Source: Scilla litardierei (Eukaryota; Streptophyta; Magnoliopsida; Asparagales; Asparagaceae). From it: 64,000 bases of DNA. This document shows, piece by piece, positions 1-11,468 of the stretch. The stretch is taken from NCBI GenBank assembly GCA_030789695.1, contig CM061142.1, positions 148,511,266 through 148,575,265 on the forward strand. The letters are read 5' to 3'. A model generated the notes under the pieces. The model was not told the origin of the DNA. It ran no database searches and saw only the letters and a list, made by a program, of their open reading frames with translations. The position numbers and the translations under genes are program-made. Position 1 is the stretch's first letter. The number at the start of each line of letters is the position of its first letter.

Positions 1-1269
1 TTGAGCTATCAAAGCTTGGTCATATTTGTCCAAAAAAAATATTCAATAACTTGTATAAATATATTAGTCCAAGTAATATGTTTACTCCTCATCAAAACAT
101 GTATTAGGAAAATCCAATCCCCAACATTCTCTCCCTTTTTGATAATGACAAACACATATATCTTAAAATCCAAAAAATTTAAGTAAATTTTAACAAATTT
201 AAATTAAACCCCTGACTATAAGCATACTCCCCATGAATTGATGCTTCCTCTTTAATTTTGATGATGCCCTAGAATTATTCTCCCTCATTTGGCATCAACA
301 AAAAAATGGGATCACTACCATGTGTTGATAGCATCTCTCTTTCCCTTTCATTTTAAGACATTGCATCAAAACATATGCTTCCCTATCAAACTGGATACTT
401 GAAAGCAATCATCATACAAATATGATATTCTTTTTCATTTTGGTTCATTGGAGTTAGTTGTAAAATAATTTATTCTTATCCAAGACTATCAAACTAATTT
501 TTAATTTAAATTCTTTTCAAATTAAAATTTTGGTATTTGATAAGATAAACATTAAGCATATATATACTCTAAGATTATTGGGTTCAAAAATATGATCATT
601 TAATAGGAACCCAAGTCCATTTAAGATCGGATTTCCTAGAATGCATAGGCAAATAATTTCTAGTATCCATAAAAATTTTGATATATGTATTTTTATTAAA
701 ATTACATGCATCCATATAGAAATCATACTATTCTTAGCATGATATGTATGGTGCACTCTATATGGTTTACCATGTGGTTCCCCAACATGAACATTATTAT
801 AAGCAGTGGATTTAATATTCTTATTATATGCAAACTTTTTATGCATAAAATCATAATTTCTATTTGTATCATGATGTGCATGCAATATATTTCTAATATG
901 TTTCCTTTCATTTTTATAATCTAAGTCTTTTTTAGATTTAGGAACATCTTGACATGAAGGAATTTTTTTTCTCTTATTAAATTTATCAAACTTAAGAGCC
1001 ATTTCTTCATTTTTAATTTTCTTAATGAAATGTCATTATCAAGTTTTCAATTTTAATGTTAATCTCATTACATTCATTTTTTAGTGATGAATTTTCTTCT
1101 TTGAAATTATTATTTTAAAAACTCAATTTTTCATTACATAGAAGAGTTTCATCTATCTTATCTTTAAGCTTTTTATTTTCAAAAACTAATTTCTCACCGC
1201 TAACTTGAAAATCACTTAAACTAGATGATATGTGATTTTTATGTATAGTTTTCACATACTCCTCTCACA
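1..1269 (-). mobile_element. Copia-type element K, 3' end (3' LTR piece, PPT, gag-like remnant)
   Basis: Read on the minus strand, bases 126-1 start TGTTGGGGATTGG and look like the start of a 3' LTR that runs off the window. They are preceded (127-140 on plus) by a polypurine tract, AAAAAGGGAGAGAA. The tract matches the one in Copia I (25522-25535) almost exactly, so K is probably a relative of I. The interior is AT-rich with a decayed gag-like frame and no protease, integrase or RT. The right edge is cut at the Athila-like LTR starting at 1270. The family call is an inference from the PPT and layout. Confidence 0.55.
517..1002 (-). pseudogene. Copia gag C-terminal-region remnant (K)
   Basis: A 161-codon minus-strand frame that is rich in Lys, Asn and His in its first half and hydrophobic near its end. 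There is no zinc knuckle and no pol motif. Its place, between the element's 5' side and the PPT/LTR, is the same as that of the last gag segment of Copia I (26543-27064 minus), which also ends without a protease. The start codon is only the first ATG after a stop and is probably not the original gag start. Function is not recognised from the sequence alone; the gag assignment comes from position. Confidence 0.35.
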
Positions 1270-2416
1270 TGTTTTACTCCACTTTGCCTCGTTTTTCATG
1301 CCATTTTCATCGCTTTTTGTTCTTTTTTACGTTTTTTGGTTTCTCTAATGTGTTTCGGGTGAATTAGAGGATTTTTGGAGTAAAAGAACAAGATTAAATG
1401 ATTTTAGAGCAATAGATACGTGATGGAGCTCAATTTGATGAAGATGGAGGAGTATTGATGTTAAGGAGCTTATTGATGAGCAGCATAGGCATCTTACACG
1501 GCCGTGTGAGCTGCCACACACAGCCGTGTGAGAAGACATGACCGTAGCTAATTTAAGCCCCTTGAAACATCCCTACACGGCTGTTTCTGATACCGTGTGG
1601 GCCTCTCAGCCAAAGAAGAAAAGATGTATGACACTGTCGTGGGAATTCCTCACACGACCGTGTCATCCCTAGATCAAGCAGAGGAGAAAGAAGCAGAATC
1701 GACACCACAAGGTCGTGTCGTCCCCTCCACACAACCGTGTAAACACTATATCAACAACATGCCAGCAGCAGCGCATAGCAAACGACGCGGTCGTTTGGAA
1801 ATTCCAATCGGCCGTGTCCATTGAGGAATTCTTAAGCTGCAGATTGTGTAACATTATTCAATCGACGTGACCGTGTGGATTTCTCCACACGGCCATTTCG
1901 AATCGGGTTTGCTGCAACCTGATAGTGTTTTGGGGAATGATAGTTAAGCATATGGGCGTTACCAGCCGTAGAAGAGGGTGTTCCAGCTTTGTTTTTGACC
2001 CATTTTAAATGGTTTCTTCTAGTTTTAGGAGTAGGGTTAGTTTAGATTAGGATTTGATTCTTTCTCTTGTATTGTATAAGAGAATTGACAACTCTTGTAG
2101 ATGATTCAATGAGATAAGTTTCTATTACCCTTCCTTATTGTGTTTTTCGTATTATTTTGCAATTAATTGTTGTTTCTTTATTGTGCTCGTGTTCTATTGA
2201 TTGTTCATCTTTGTGATTATTATCGTTCTACATGCTTCCATACAGTAATCCTTCGTTAAATCCCCGTAAATTCACATCTTGTATAATTGACTCACGTAGC
2301 TAGTAATGACCTAAAATTGAGCTAGTACTCGATCAATCAACCTCCCTGCAAACGACCCGTATAGCGCTAAAACGATGACGTGCGCTTGCGGTTTACAAAT
2401 ATATAAACTCCCACCA
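1270..2416 (+). repeat. 5' LTR of element E
   Basis: The LTR runs from TGTTTTACTCC to CTCCCACCA, six bases before the primer site. Its opening resembles the A/C LTR openings in layout (ACTCC, TTTT, CATGCCATTTT, ATCGC). Bases 1490-1900 are studded with variants of a palindrome; the best copy is ACACGGCCGTGT at 1496-1507, with degenerate copies near 1533, 1575, 1651, 1711, 1731, 1787, 1811 and 1870. A TATA-like TATAAGAG lies near 2076, downstream of the array. The boundaries rest on TG/CA ends and the PBS, because no second LTR was found. Confidence 0.65.
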
Positions 2417-2422
2417 AGTTTT

Positions 2423-2439
2423 TGGCACCGTTCTGGGGA
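2423..2439 (+). promoter_or_regulatory. Primer-binding site, tRNA-Asp type (element E)
   Basis: TGGCACCGTTCTGGGGA, six bases after the LTR end. It differs by a few positions from the TGGCGCCGTTGCCGGGGA of Athila-group elements, which pairs with the 3' end of tRNA-Asp. It would prime minus-strand DNA synthesis. Confidence 0.75.
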
Positions 2440-2587
2440 GGCTACCTTAATTGATATTAGTTAGATCTTGGGTTAGCTAGACTACATACTTATCAAAAAA
2501 AACTATAAAAATATTAATAAACGAAATTTCCCCCACCACCAGCTTAATGTTTTTGCTATTCGCTTGTACCACTGACACACTTCTCTT

Positions 2588-4895
2588 TATTGGATGCAAC
2601 GATCTAGGATCTCTAGTTTGATGACGATAAACACAGGTGAAGCTTTTAACGTGTGTGCTAAGTGTGTTTCAGGAATGGCAAAGCAGTAAATCTTCATTTG
2701 ATGACTTAGTCAACGCGGTGGAGAAATTGCTAATCATATAGCAAATTGGAAGAGAGAGGAAGTGCTATTTACAAAGCAATGTGACTTGGTCAAGATGGAG
2801 TCATATCTACAATGGGATGAGCTCAAATCTCATATCAAATCAACTAAAGAGAATAGATCAATCTCATATCCTATTCCTATTCAAAGAGAGGTGATGAAAT
2901 CAATTAGGATCTCATACTCCCTGCATCTTAAGGATTCTATTGCATTTCCTCTAGCCAAATCTCATCCATCCACATGCAATCCAAGGCAATGCCACACACC
3001 ATCTTGCCATTGTACCCTAGCCGACTTCCCATTGCACAAATCCTAGCTAGGATCCTATTTAAGCCATCATTCAAGCCCTAGCCTAGATGTCGGTCATTAC
3101 AATAATTTTCCAAGGCATTCAAAACTCACGCAAGCTATTCTTCAAGCCAAAAAGCCTTAAATTCCCATCATCTTCCCAAGGCCAAAAGAAACCCTTTACC
3201 GCAAGCTTGTAGGATCATCTTCCATTGTTCAAATCTTCAAGGCAAGCATTTATCTTCATCGTCATTGTCGCAATCTTCCATTGAGAGGAGCAAGCCATGC
3301 AAAAGTGCTTCTAGGGGAGATCGAGATTGCCGCGACCAAGGGAGATCTACATTGCTATATCTTGAAGGAGAGAATTCAAGGGTTTGGGGGGGTCTACAAA
3401 GTCACGCACAAAGCTCCAACCAAGCAGTCTTGCCGACCCACGCTGAAGTTACATATTCCTGCTGCATTTAAGACCTCGTTGACCAAGCTTGCAAGCCCTG
3501 CATCTTCCTCCTTCCGACCAATGCTTGGAGCCCACATTTGCTAGTACCGATCGAAGGAGAAGACACGCACCAAGGCTGCTGACCCACGATGCAATCGCAC
3601 CTAGCCTTCATCGACCCAGCTGCAGCTCATGCCAAGAGGAGAGCCGACCCAGCTGCAACTCATGCCAGATCTGCTTATTGACCGACCAAAGTCTGCTGCT
3701 GATTGCCGCAACCAGCTGTGCATTGGAGCTGCACATACACACCCCAGCCGCATGCAAAGTCTGCTGCTGATTGCAACACCCAGCTGCGCATTGGAGCTGT
3801 ACGCACACACCTCTGCCACATCATGTTGCTGCTGCCTCTTGCTGAAGCTAAGCCAAGGAGGATTGCCATTCACTGCCGCAAGCTGTGCCACCATCTGCGT
3901 GCCTACCCATCCAAGCAAGCAGGCAAAGCTCATTGCAAACTGAAGGGAGATGCTGTGCCACACACACCCATTGTCGACTGCTGCTTCCAAGTCCAAGGCC
4001 TTGCCTTCCCACAAGTTTGTTGCACAATCTCAGTTGCCGACCTGCTTCCCCACGCACAAACCAAGGCTGCTGACTTGCTTACTTCATCATCAATTGAAGG
4101 ACTGCCTTGCACAAGGAGTTTGCAGACCAGTGCATAGACTAGCAACATCCCATGTGCTGAACAAGACAAATACCCAATAGTGGAGTGGTTGGCTCATTGT
4201 CTTGTATGGGTCCTGATTGAATAGCCAACTCCAAACATTATGGTGACTTGCTAATAGTAACTTTAAAGTGCCATCATCAGCTGTTATATACACAGACCAC
4301 TGGGGTTCTTCATCACAAGTTGCAAGCCACCAATGCCAGAGTTCATTGCCGCAACTTGAGTTGTTGAGGAGACGTGACGAGACAACTACATCTTGCGAGA
4401 CGAGATCTGGCCTGTGCCGATTGACGGAGACGACGACGGCTACACAACACTGAGCTTTCTAAACTCTTATTATTATTATTTGTGTAGTATTGTTTGACCT
4501 CCGCATGGGAAACTTTACCACTTTTGTGCTCTTTTGAGACTTGTTTATTTGGGGGACTAAACAAGGGGGTCTTGACGAGCGGGGCTTGTCAAGATAGAGC
4601 ATTTACTAGGTTGATAGTGTTTTGTACTCGGGGAGTGTGGTACGTACTAGGTGGGTAGCCGGGGGCTCAAGACTCATTGTAGTAGTACATAATTAGAAAC
4701 GTAATGCTAGTATTTGCTTGGGGGCTGAAGTAGGCTGTGGGACTACCGAACCATGTTATAACTGTGCGTACTCTGTGATTGCATACTTTTTGCACTGCCT
4801 GTGATTATAAACTGCGTATGATTTCCTGTGGGTTGCACGGGAATTTTTATTAGCCTATTCACATCCCCCCTCTAGGCTTAGATCCAGATCCAACA
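2588..4895 (+). repeat. 5' LTR of Copia D
   Basis: This ~2.3-kb LTR ends GATCCAGATCCAACA just before AG plus the primer site. Its last ~700 bp recur at 5958-6626, and a minus-strand copy of the same family end lies at 58757-58988. The middle (about 3260-4140) is rich in CTGC/GCAG-type tracts, which creates many spurious overlapping ORFs. These ORFs are not conserved and I treat them as LTR sequence. Confidence 0.7.
3688..3823 (+). repeat. Tandem duplication, ~68-bp unit, two copies, in D LTR
   Basis: The block starting AAAGTCTGCTGCTGATTG at 3688 recurs at 3756, with matching content (CAGCTG(T/C)GCATTGGAGCTG) in both. A shorter imperfect pair (CGACCCAGCTGCA(G/A)CTCATGCCA) lies just upstream at about 3614 and 3646. 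Confidence 0.75.
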
Positions 4896-4897
4896 AG

Positions 4898-4912
4898 TGG
4901 TATTAGAACAGG
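4898..4912 (+). promoter_or_regulatory. Primer-binding site, initiator tRNA-Met type (D)
   Basis: TGGTATTAGAACAGG starts two bases after the LTR. It is a mutated form of TGGTATCAGAGC, the usual plant Copia primer site that pairs with initiator tRNA-Met. Confidence 0.75.
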
Positions 4913-4937
4913 TTAGAGGATCTAGGCTAGATTGACC

Positions 4938-5957
4938 ATGAATACTTTTGATTCTATATTTGCTGAAGGCCAGTCTATATCACGTCCTCCTAAATTTAAT
5001 GGTGTAGATTATGCTTATTGGAAAAATAGAATGAAAATCTACTTAACCTCTGTTGATTATAATGTATGCAATATTGTTGAAAAAGGATATAGTCCTCATA
5101 TGCTTAAAATTGGAGATACTGAAATGTTGAAACCTGAAGATAAATGGGATGACAATGAGAAAAACTTTTTTCTTTGAATAATAGAGCTATGAATGTGCTT
5201 ATTTGCTCTTTAGATAAAGCAGAATTCAATCGTATCTCACAATGTTTAACTGCGCAGGAAATTTGGCATACACTGGAGCTGACGCAGAGGGAACATCACA
5301 AGTAAAAGAATATAGACTTGTGTTGTAGAGTACGAAATATGAGAGTTTCTGCATGCTTCCATCAGAATCCATTAAGGACATGTTTGCAAGGTTTACAGAC
5401 ATTGTATACAAGTCCACCTCCCTCGGTAAGCCATACTCTAGCCTTGAATAGGTGAGAAAAATCTTAAAAGCATTGCCAAGCTCGTTCAAGCCTAAAGTCA
5501 CCGCTATCCAAGAAGCAAAAGATCTATCACAGATGAGAGTGGAGGATTTCATAGGCAACCTAATGTCCCACGAGCTTGAGCTGCAGAATATTGAAGAAAT
5601 AGAGAAACCTGAGGCAAAGGAAAAAGCTCCAAGACCACTAGTTCTTCAAGCTAGCGAGGATGACGAAGATGATGAGGAGCATGCACTTATGGTAAGAGGG
5701 TTCAGCAGGTACATCAAAACAAAGAAAGGAAGAGCTGAAATGGCGTAAAGGTTCAATCGTTCTAATAAATATAATCTAGCTAGAAATATTTCTGAACAGA
5801 AAACTGCTGATAAAGTTGATTGTTTCAAATGCATGAGGAGAGGACACTTTGTGAGAGATTGCCCACAAGAGACGGCTAATGTTGCAGATAAGAAAGGAAA
5901 AGTTGTGGTGCGAACGTGGGACATGGATAGTGAGGATGAGAATGAGGAGCATGAAAT
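4938..5957 (+). pseudogene. Copia gag (D), frameshifted
   Basis: The frame opens at ATG 4938 with the familiar Copia Gag N-terminus (a PPKFNG motif, then YWKNRM). It breaks near 5177 and continues in other frames with NRIS and EIWHTLE motifs. It resumes in the frame from 5452 (VRKILKALPSSF; EAKDLS). A TAA at 5746-5748 interrupts that frame just before the zinc knuckle CFKCMRRGHFVRDC (CX2CX4HX4C). In the family, Gag forms the particle and the knuckle binds RNA. The coding sequence ends abruptly where LTR sequence begins at about 5958, so no pol follows. At least two frameshifts and one stop make it non-functional. Confidence 0.8.
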
Positions 5958-6626
5958 TGTCTTGTGTGGGTCCTGATTGAATAGCCAACTCCAAACATCA
6001 TGGTGAGTTGCTAATAGTAACTTTAAAGTGCCATCATCAGTTGCTATATACATAGACCACTGGGGTTCTTCATCACAACTTGCAAGCCACAAAGGCCAAA
6101 GTTCATTGTCGCAACTTGAGTTGTTGAGGAGACGTGACGAGCTGGCCCATACCGATTGACGGAGACGACGACGGCTACACAAAACTGAGCTTTCTAAACT
6201 CTTATTATTATTTTTGTGTAGTATTGTTTGATCTCCGTAGGGGAAACTTTATCGCTTTTGTGTTCTTTTGAGACTTGTTTAGTCGGGGGGGACTAGACAA
6301 GAGGGTCTTGACGAGCGGGGCTTGTCAAGATAGAGCATTTACTAGGTTGATAGTGTTTTGCACTCGGGAAGTGTGGTATGTACTAGGTGGGTAGCCGGGG
6401 GCTTGAGATTCATTGTAGTGGTACATAAGAAACAAATTAATGCTAGTATTTGTTTGGGGGCTGGAGTAGGTCGTGGGACGACCGAACCAGGGTATATCTA
6501 TGTGTACTCTGTGATTGCATACTTTTTGCACTGCCTGTGATTATAAACTGAGTGTGATTTCTCGTGGGTTGCACGAGAATTTTTTTTAGCCTATTCACCC
6601 CCCAAGGCTTAGATCCAGATCCATTT
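5958..6626 (+). repeat. Truncated 3' LTR of Copia D
   Basis: This segment matches the last ~700 bp of the 5' LTR (from about 4196), with point differences and small indels, and ends GATCCAGATCCATTT. It joins directly to the gag remnant, which places one deletion breakpoint here. Confidence 0.8.
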
Positions 6627-6668
6627 CTCTTATCCATATTTTTCGCGTGCAGGTGCATTTTGAAGATT

Positions 6669-7624
6669 ATGTGGATGCCTGATGGATCGTATATTGAAAA
6701 TCTCGGTGCTCTATTATCACAAAGTGATCAAATAGGAGGCCACGGTGTTTTTCAACAGGTTGCAGGGTTTTGCATTAAGTGTAGGATGCAAGGGCATATT
6801 TTTACCCAATGCCAACATTACACCTACCCCTACAACTCACCATCGTATACCTACGACCAGCCTCACGCACCCTCCTATCTTAATCCTCCACCTCACAAAA
6901 ATCCCACATCAAGTTGCTACTAGAAAACCAACTTCATGACCAAGCCCAATGGATAGAACCCCAAGCCATGGCTAGGGTGGCAATCGGGTCGGGTCGGGTT
7001 CGGTCGGGTCAGATTTGACCCGACCCGAATAGTGGTAAACCCGAACCTGACCCGGATAAAATCCGGGTCAAGGTTCGGGAACCCATACCTAACCCGGGCG
7101 CAACCTGGGTAACCAGTACCCGACCCGGTTTGTCTTACGGATCGGGTTCGGGTCAGGTTCGAGGTGAAAAGAGTGAAATACGGGTCGAATTCGGGTCAAC
7201 CGAGTCAAGTGGTCAAACCCGTACCCGACCCGGATTTTTATCCGGGTCGGTCGGGTTGACCCAAATTCGACCCAACCCGGATTGGCCCCTACCCATACCC
7301 GACCCAAGAGGCCAGGCTCGGGTCGGGTCTATTTTGCCACCCCTAGCCATGGCCAAAGACTAACTCCAAGAACTTACTTAAAGTGTGAACCAATTAGCCA
7401 TATCGCAGGGGCAGGCGCAATTACATGCTGGGGATTCGACCATTACGCCCACACCTTCAGGGGGAGAGATCTTGGGGAACCCGATTACCACAGTACCTAC
7501 TTCCACCGTTCTTCCAAGGCCGGGTGGAGAGTCTACGCCTACATATGAGGATCATGTAGCGGATCAGCCGACACCAAGAGATCTTGTTGTTTACTTCCGC
7601 CATGCTAACGAAGAGACTTTCTAA
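6669..7624 (+). pseudogene. Gag-like region of element E, interrupted by a MITE
   Basis: The frame from ATG 6669 reads into a zinc knuckle at 6771-6812, CIKCRMQGHIFTQC (CX2CX4HX4C), then a Tyr/Pro-rich stretch typical of the tail of Athila/Tat Gag proteins. It loses frame before 6972. If the MITE is skipped, a reading frame runs from the sequence before the insertion (QWIEPQ) into Gln-rich sequence after it (SVNQLAIS..QAQLH), with stops, to a TAA near 7622. The main capsid portion of Gag upstream of the knuckle is missing or unrecognisable, so E kept only the RNA-binding tail. Confidence 0.55.
6973..7345. mobile_element. hAT-type MITE (373 bp) with GGGTCGGGT-rich body
   Basis: The terminal inverted repeats are TAGGGTGGCAA at the left and TTGCCACCCCTA at the right, and one base is missing from the left arm. 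They are flanked by a perfect 8-bp duplication, GCCATGGC, at 6965-6972 and 7346-7353. The 8-bp duplication and TAGGG-type ends fit the hAT superfamily. The interior is dominated by GGGTCGGGT/ACCCGACCC permutations and can fold back on itself. There is no transposase ORF, so it would depend on a transposase in trans. Confidence 0.85.
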
Positions 7625-7725
7625 CAGGGCTGGGTGAGATTCCATGAATTAGCATTGAGAGTGCCACGGCACTAGAGCATGGCACGCGACCTCATTCGCT
7701 TTTCTCTGTAGGACTGCCAGAAACC

Positions 7726-8760
7726 TTGCAGAGATTCATGGTACTACTGAATGAAGGAGAGTTTTACGATATGCCGCCTAAAGCAGCAGCGATTGCTGAA
7801 TCTCGCGCTACACCACCTATAAGCCATATAGGGGGTATCAAATCCAATCTTCTTTTTGATTATACTGATTTATATGATTCACCTCCTGTAGGTACCATTC
7901 ATGAGATACAACTTGCTGAAGGCCACGTCCCTCATTACCCATCCTTGCGTGAACCTGTGGAGAAGGCTGTTGCTGTGTCTAACGCATCATCGAAGGCTTA
8001 CGCTACAGTAGGCGCTACCATTCATGAGATACAGCTCACCGATCCCCTCATTCCAATTTTCTTTTTCAATGATGAGATGGATGATGAGCCAGACACACAT
8101 CAATGGGAGTAGGGAGCATGCGAGGGCACACCTACTACTTCATTTTCAGATGAGCCAGAGAAATTCTTCCCTACTGATTGGTTTCATACCTACAAAATTA
8201 TTGAAAGCAATAGGGAAACGATGGAGAATATGCTTATCGACGAGGAGGATGAGAGTGAGGCCAAGGATACAAATCCTTATTTTGAAGATCCCAACGCATC
8301 CTTTCCTCCTCCTCCTCCTCCTCCTCCTCCTCCACGAGACTTTCTTGCCCCACCAGAAGCATCACATCCATCAGAGCTTAATGCTCCCATTTGGGGAGAT
8401 ATTTTAGACTCCATTCCTGAATCTCATATGTCATTTCATATTTTTAGATTCAGACATTCTTGACATGTCGCACCCCCACAGGACATAGATCTACATTCAA
8501 CGGAGGTATGCTGGATCATGCCTGCACCTGAGGAGCATACATATGGGGTTGGCAAGGAGACGATGGAGCCGCCATCAAGAGATAGCATTCCATTCTCAAG
8601 GAGTTTTCGTCACCCCATTACACACTTTTCATTAGATTTTGACGATTCTCTTTGGGATACATTTATTTCAGGGAAAGATTTCTTGCATCGGAGTGATGCT
8701 TCCTATTTCTTGCAGGATTCAGGTGGTTGTCCTCGAGAAATGCTAGGGGAGCATTACTGA
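7726..8760 (+). pseudogene. Unrecognised ORF of element E (two in-frame stops)
   Basis: One plus-strand frame is open from at least 7726 to 8760 except for TAG at 8110-8112 and TGA at 8461-8463. It contains two copies of an IHEIQL motif about 40 residues apart, many acidic residues, a run of ten prolines at about 8308-8337 and repeated Ser/Pro-rich segments. I recognise no enzymatic motif. A pyrimidine tract ending in CTGTAG at about 7697-7712 just upstream would make a splice acceptor, so this could be a downstream exon. Its place after the gag-like knuckle suggests an accessory Athila/Tat-type product. The name is left open. Confidence 0.45.
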
Positions 8761-9179
8761 AGTTTGATAGCATTCGTGGCACCAGGATATTGGCGGAGCC
8801 ACAAAAAGAGCTGATGGACCAGCTGCCTGCTCCATTACATATCCTGGATTCACCTTTTGAAACAGGTGTACTCAATCCAGTAGTGTAGATATTTTTACGT
8901 TTTTCTAGGACCTTAATAAATTCGCCTCCTCTCGATAGCGTGAGAAGCGTATTAGTTTTAGGATTTTTCTTAGGTATTATAATTTTTCCTTTCCTTTGAA
9001 TAATTCACTTTCCTCGACTGGCACGCCCCAATCCTTGTAAACCCTAAGAACACGATGGTAAAACTTTGTTGGTTTTTAAGAATCCTAATCTTAGAAATTT
9101 TGAGCTTCAGTTTGATGGATTTTTAAAACCCATTCATTAACATTTTGATCTTCACTGTTTATTGTTCTTGTATGCTGCA

Positions 9180-9400
9180 GGACACTCCACACGACAGTAT
9201 GGAGAAATCCATATGGCCATGTGGCCCAGAGAGATCAAGGAGAGCGACAAAAGGAAAGCAAGGAAGCTACCAGCATAAGCTTCACGCGATCGTTTGGTCG
9301 AAGCCGAACGATCGTTTGCTTGATAGGATCTATTGAGGCCAGAACCAAATGACCGTTTGGATTCAAAGACGCGACCGTATTTTTACGATGAAATAAGGCT
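9180..9400 (+). promoter_or_regulatory. Dyad-bearing segment upstream of E's 3' ORF
   Basis: It follows a pyrimidine-rich stretch ending TGCTGCAG (possible splice acceptor, about 9180). It then holds CACACGACAG, CATATGGCCATGTGG, CGCGATCGTTTGG, ACGATCGT (9308-9315), GACCGTTTGG and GCGACCGT. These resemble the degenerate palindromes in E's LTR (for example GCGGTCGTTTGG near 1787). The arrangement parallels the dyad-plus-TATA segment in front of the extra ORF of element A. A regulatory role is inferred. Confidence 0.35.
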
Positions 9401-9494
9401 GAGGAGTGCACAATGCATACGTATTTTTATATGTTTATACACATATTTACGTGTGTATATTGAGGCTGATTTGTTTTAAAATTCATAATAAAAT

Positions 9495-9640
9495 GTATAG
9501 GCCTCAGAAAAATATAAGGAAAGAGCCAGAAAATCCAGTTCGAAGAAATGGACGCATTGGAGCTAGTTTCAACGCCAAAAGGTAAGTACATCACCCGCAG
9601 TAAATTTTCAAAGATAAAACCTATTATTGTCACTTTCGTT
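9495..9640 (+). pseudogene. Start of extra 3' ORF of element E (remnant)
   Basis: An ATG at 9495 opens a short basic frame (MYRPQKNIRKEP, then RRNGRIGASF) that ends within ~50 codons. A small patch at about 9700-9740 could encode more of it in another frame (RRDGQFDTLMEEF). Position and basic N-terminus recall extra ORFs downstream of pol in Athila-group elements, but the remnant is too short to place. Confidence 0.3.
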
Positions 9641-9660
9641 TACTAATTTATATCGTAAAA

Positions 9661-10366
9661 TTTTTACATGCACTGACATACGAGAAAAATATATGTTGTA
9701 GTACTAGACGAGATGGTCAATTTGACACCTTGATGGAAGAATTCCGATGTATAGTTTTCTCTAGATAAATCTTTGTATATATTGAAAAATCATTTTCTTA
9801 TTTTCAAAATTAGTTTTTGGGCTGCATAAATTAAGAAAAATACCTGATAATTATTTTCAATTTCTGAAAAAATACCTACTCGCTTAGAAAAATAGTTTAA
9901 GCTTATTTATACTCATTTGCTTAGTTTAAATCGTTTCTGTGCTCATTTCTTATTATAATTACACGTTTCAACTCCTTGTAAAATTGTTAAATTGAATCGT
10001 AAAATTGTGCAATTGGTAAGATTATTGTACGGACTCATCAGACACCATACGCATCTAATACGATGCAATTGAACGGAATAGATTGAATGACAGATGGAAC
10101 TCATAAGATTAAACATGAAACGTAAATAGATAGTACACATACTTTGACTCAGCACTTGACTTGACATATGGGAATGTGGTAGTCTATAGTCACAAAGGAT
10201 GCGGGAGTGACTGGGTCTGCTCAACAACTTTACCTCTCTCTCACACTAAGTAGAGGAAAGTACTTAACCGATCACCAAGAAAAGGGGTCGGTGAGTAGCA
10301 CCGCGGGTAGCTCCCGATGGTGGGGCATATTTTAGTCACATATTGTATCTTCGGACATGAACTTAG
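9661..10366. other. Unassigned AT-rich stretch, possible LTR fragment
   Basis: No ORF is supported. The last ~200 bp (about 10150-10366) contain phrases common in Tekay-type LTRs, such as an inverted CCGATC..AAAAGGGGTCGG motif, and could be the left part of the LTR whose right part is 18000-18926, with Copia F inserted between. I could not prove that continuity. Confidence 0.3.
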
Positions 10367-11458
10367 TGTTGGATCTTGTGGATGTCAAACAACACTAGAA
10401 GGGGGTTGAATAGTGTTGTATAAAATAAACTTTTTCGTTATTAATAGATTAACAAAATTCAAAGCCTTTTAATGTTGCCTAAGAAACTAAGTAGAGTGAT
10501 CTACGCTTGGTTCTTAATCAACTTAATCGATCTTCAAAAACAGGTCAGAGATAAATATCTTCTGGTAGTCAACTCCCTATGAATAGTAGTCGACTCCCAG
10601 AGGGAAATTAAGCACAACTCAGTTAGTTAAATACTTAATGAAGATATATAAGATTGCACAGACATATAAATACAAAAACTGATCTTTGCAGTATATTATA
10701 AATGAATTACAAGAATAATATTCAACAAACAAATGAACAAAGAATTGTGATAATAAAAAAGTAAATGAGAATTGCTTGCAGAGATAAATAATCAAACACA
10801 GATAAGCAAATGCAGACACAAGGATTTTTATCCTGGTTCCCCACAACCTTGGGTACGTCCAGTCCCCGACCAATCCGGTACGAGATTTCCACTATCTGCC
10901 TTGGCAAGTACAAGCACCTAACTTCACTCGTTAGGATTTCCAACAATCTAGCCTTAACCAGGATTTCCAACCGCAACACCTAGACTTGTCTAGGGTTTCC
11001 AACAACAACACCCTTATAACAAAGGGTAAACACAAAGAGAAAAACAATATCCAATTCACCACAATTGTTTGGTGGAGATTGGATTTACACCAAAATTCTA
11101 TAGCCAATAGTAATAGACAACTATGTGTATTTGTGGCTTGATAGAATAAGATTTTAGATCACACAAAGATACGAAATGAAGTCTGTCTGATCTAAATCAA
11201 ATGTTTTTCAAAATCCTTTTAAATAAAATCAGAGAATAAATAATATGGATTTTGAAAACAAATAGCCAAATAAAAATCGATCTTCAGAAAATAATATCTC
11301 TTCAGAAAATAATATCTCAAAGAAATACAAGATCAACAATGTAAAAACAGATTTGGCTAATAGAAAATGAGAACTGAGAATTTTGAGAACGTTTAGAACT
11401 TTTGCGCAAGAGAATTTTGATTTCAAGATTCGTTGTATTTTCTCATAGAAATAGTCCT

Positions 11459-11468
11459 CTATTTATAG
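11459..11468 (-). promoter_or_regulatory. TATA box of F LTR (CTATAAATAG)
   Basis: CTATAAATAG on minus. The same box is at 17280-17289 in the other LTR. It should set the start of the element's RNA a few tens of bases downstream, at lower coordinates. Confidence 0.7.

Larger units (their letters stand above)
2588..6626 (+). mobile_element. Copia-type element D, internally deleted
   Basis: D has a full 5' LTR (2588-4895), an initiator-Met primer site (4898-4912), a broken gag (4938-5957) and then only the last ~670 bp of an LTR (5958-6626). Protease, integrase, RT and RNase H are absent, so one deletion removed pol and the front of the 3' LTR. CTCTT lies at 2583-2587 and 6627-6631, a candidate 5-bp target duplication inside a longer shared TTCTCTT. 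The LTR termini are mutated (TATTGG for TGTTGG; TTT for ACA at the far end). It sits in the leader of E. Confidence 0.7.
1270..9660 (+). mobile_element. Athila-like Gypsy element E, degenerate, hosts Copia D and a hAT MITE
   Basis: E is recognised from a 5' LTR (1270-2416), a tRNA-Asp-type primer site (2423-2439), a gag-like zinc knuckle (6771-6812), a long interrupted ORF (7726-8760), a dyad-bearing segment (about 9180-9400) and the start of a downstream ORF (9495). No RT, RNase H or integrase motifs are visible in any frame, so it is non-autonomous or heavily deleted. Copia D sits in the leader between the PBS and gag; the MITE sits in gag. The right end is uncertain: I did not find a 3' LTR matching 1270-2416, so 9660 is only where E-like features stop. 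Confidence 0.6.

Noticed and set aside
3265..4180. Cluster of Cys/His/Gln-rich ORFs on both strands, superficially like small cysteine-rich peptides
   Set aside because: They fall inside the Copia D LTR, arise from CTGC/GCAG tracts and a 68-bp duplication, have no signal peptide or stable cysteine spacing and overlap in most frames.
8518..8760. Separate 80-codon gene
   Set aside because: It is the same frame as 7726-8463 with only a TGA between, so it is one decayed ORF.
9943..10227. 94-codon minus-strand ORF
   Set aside because: No motif, low-complexity AT-rich surroundings, likely LTR fragment.
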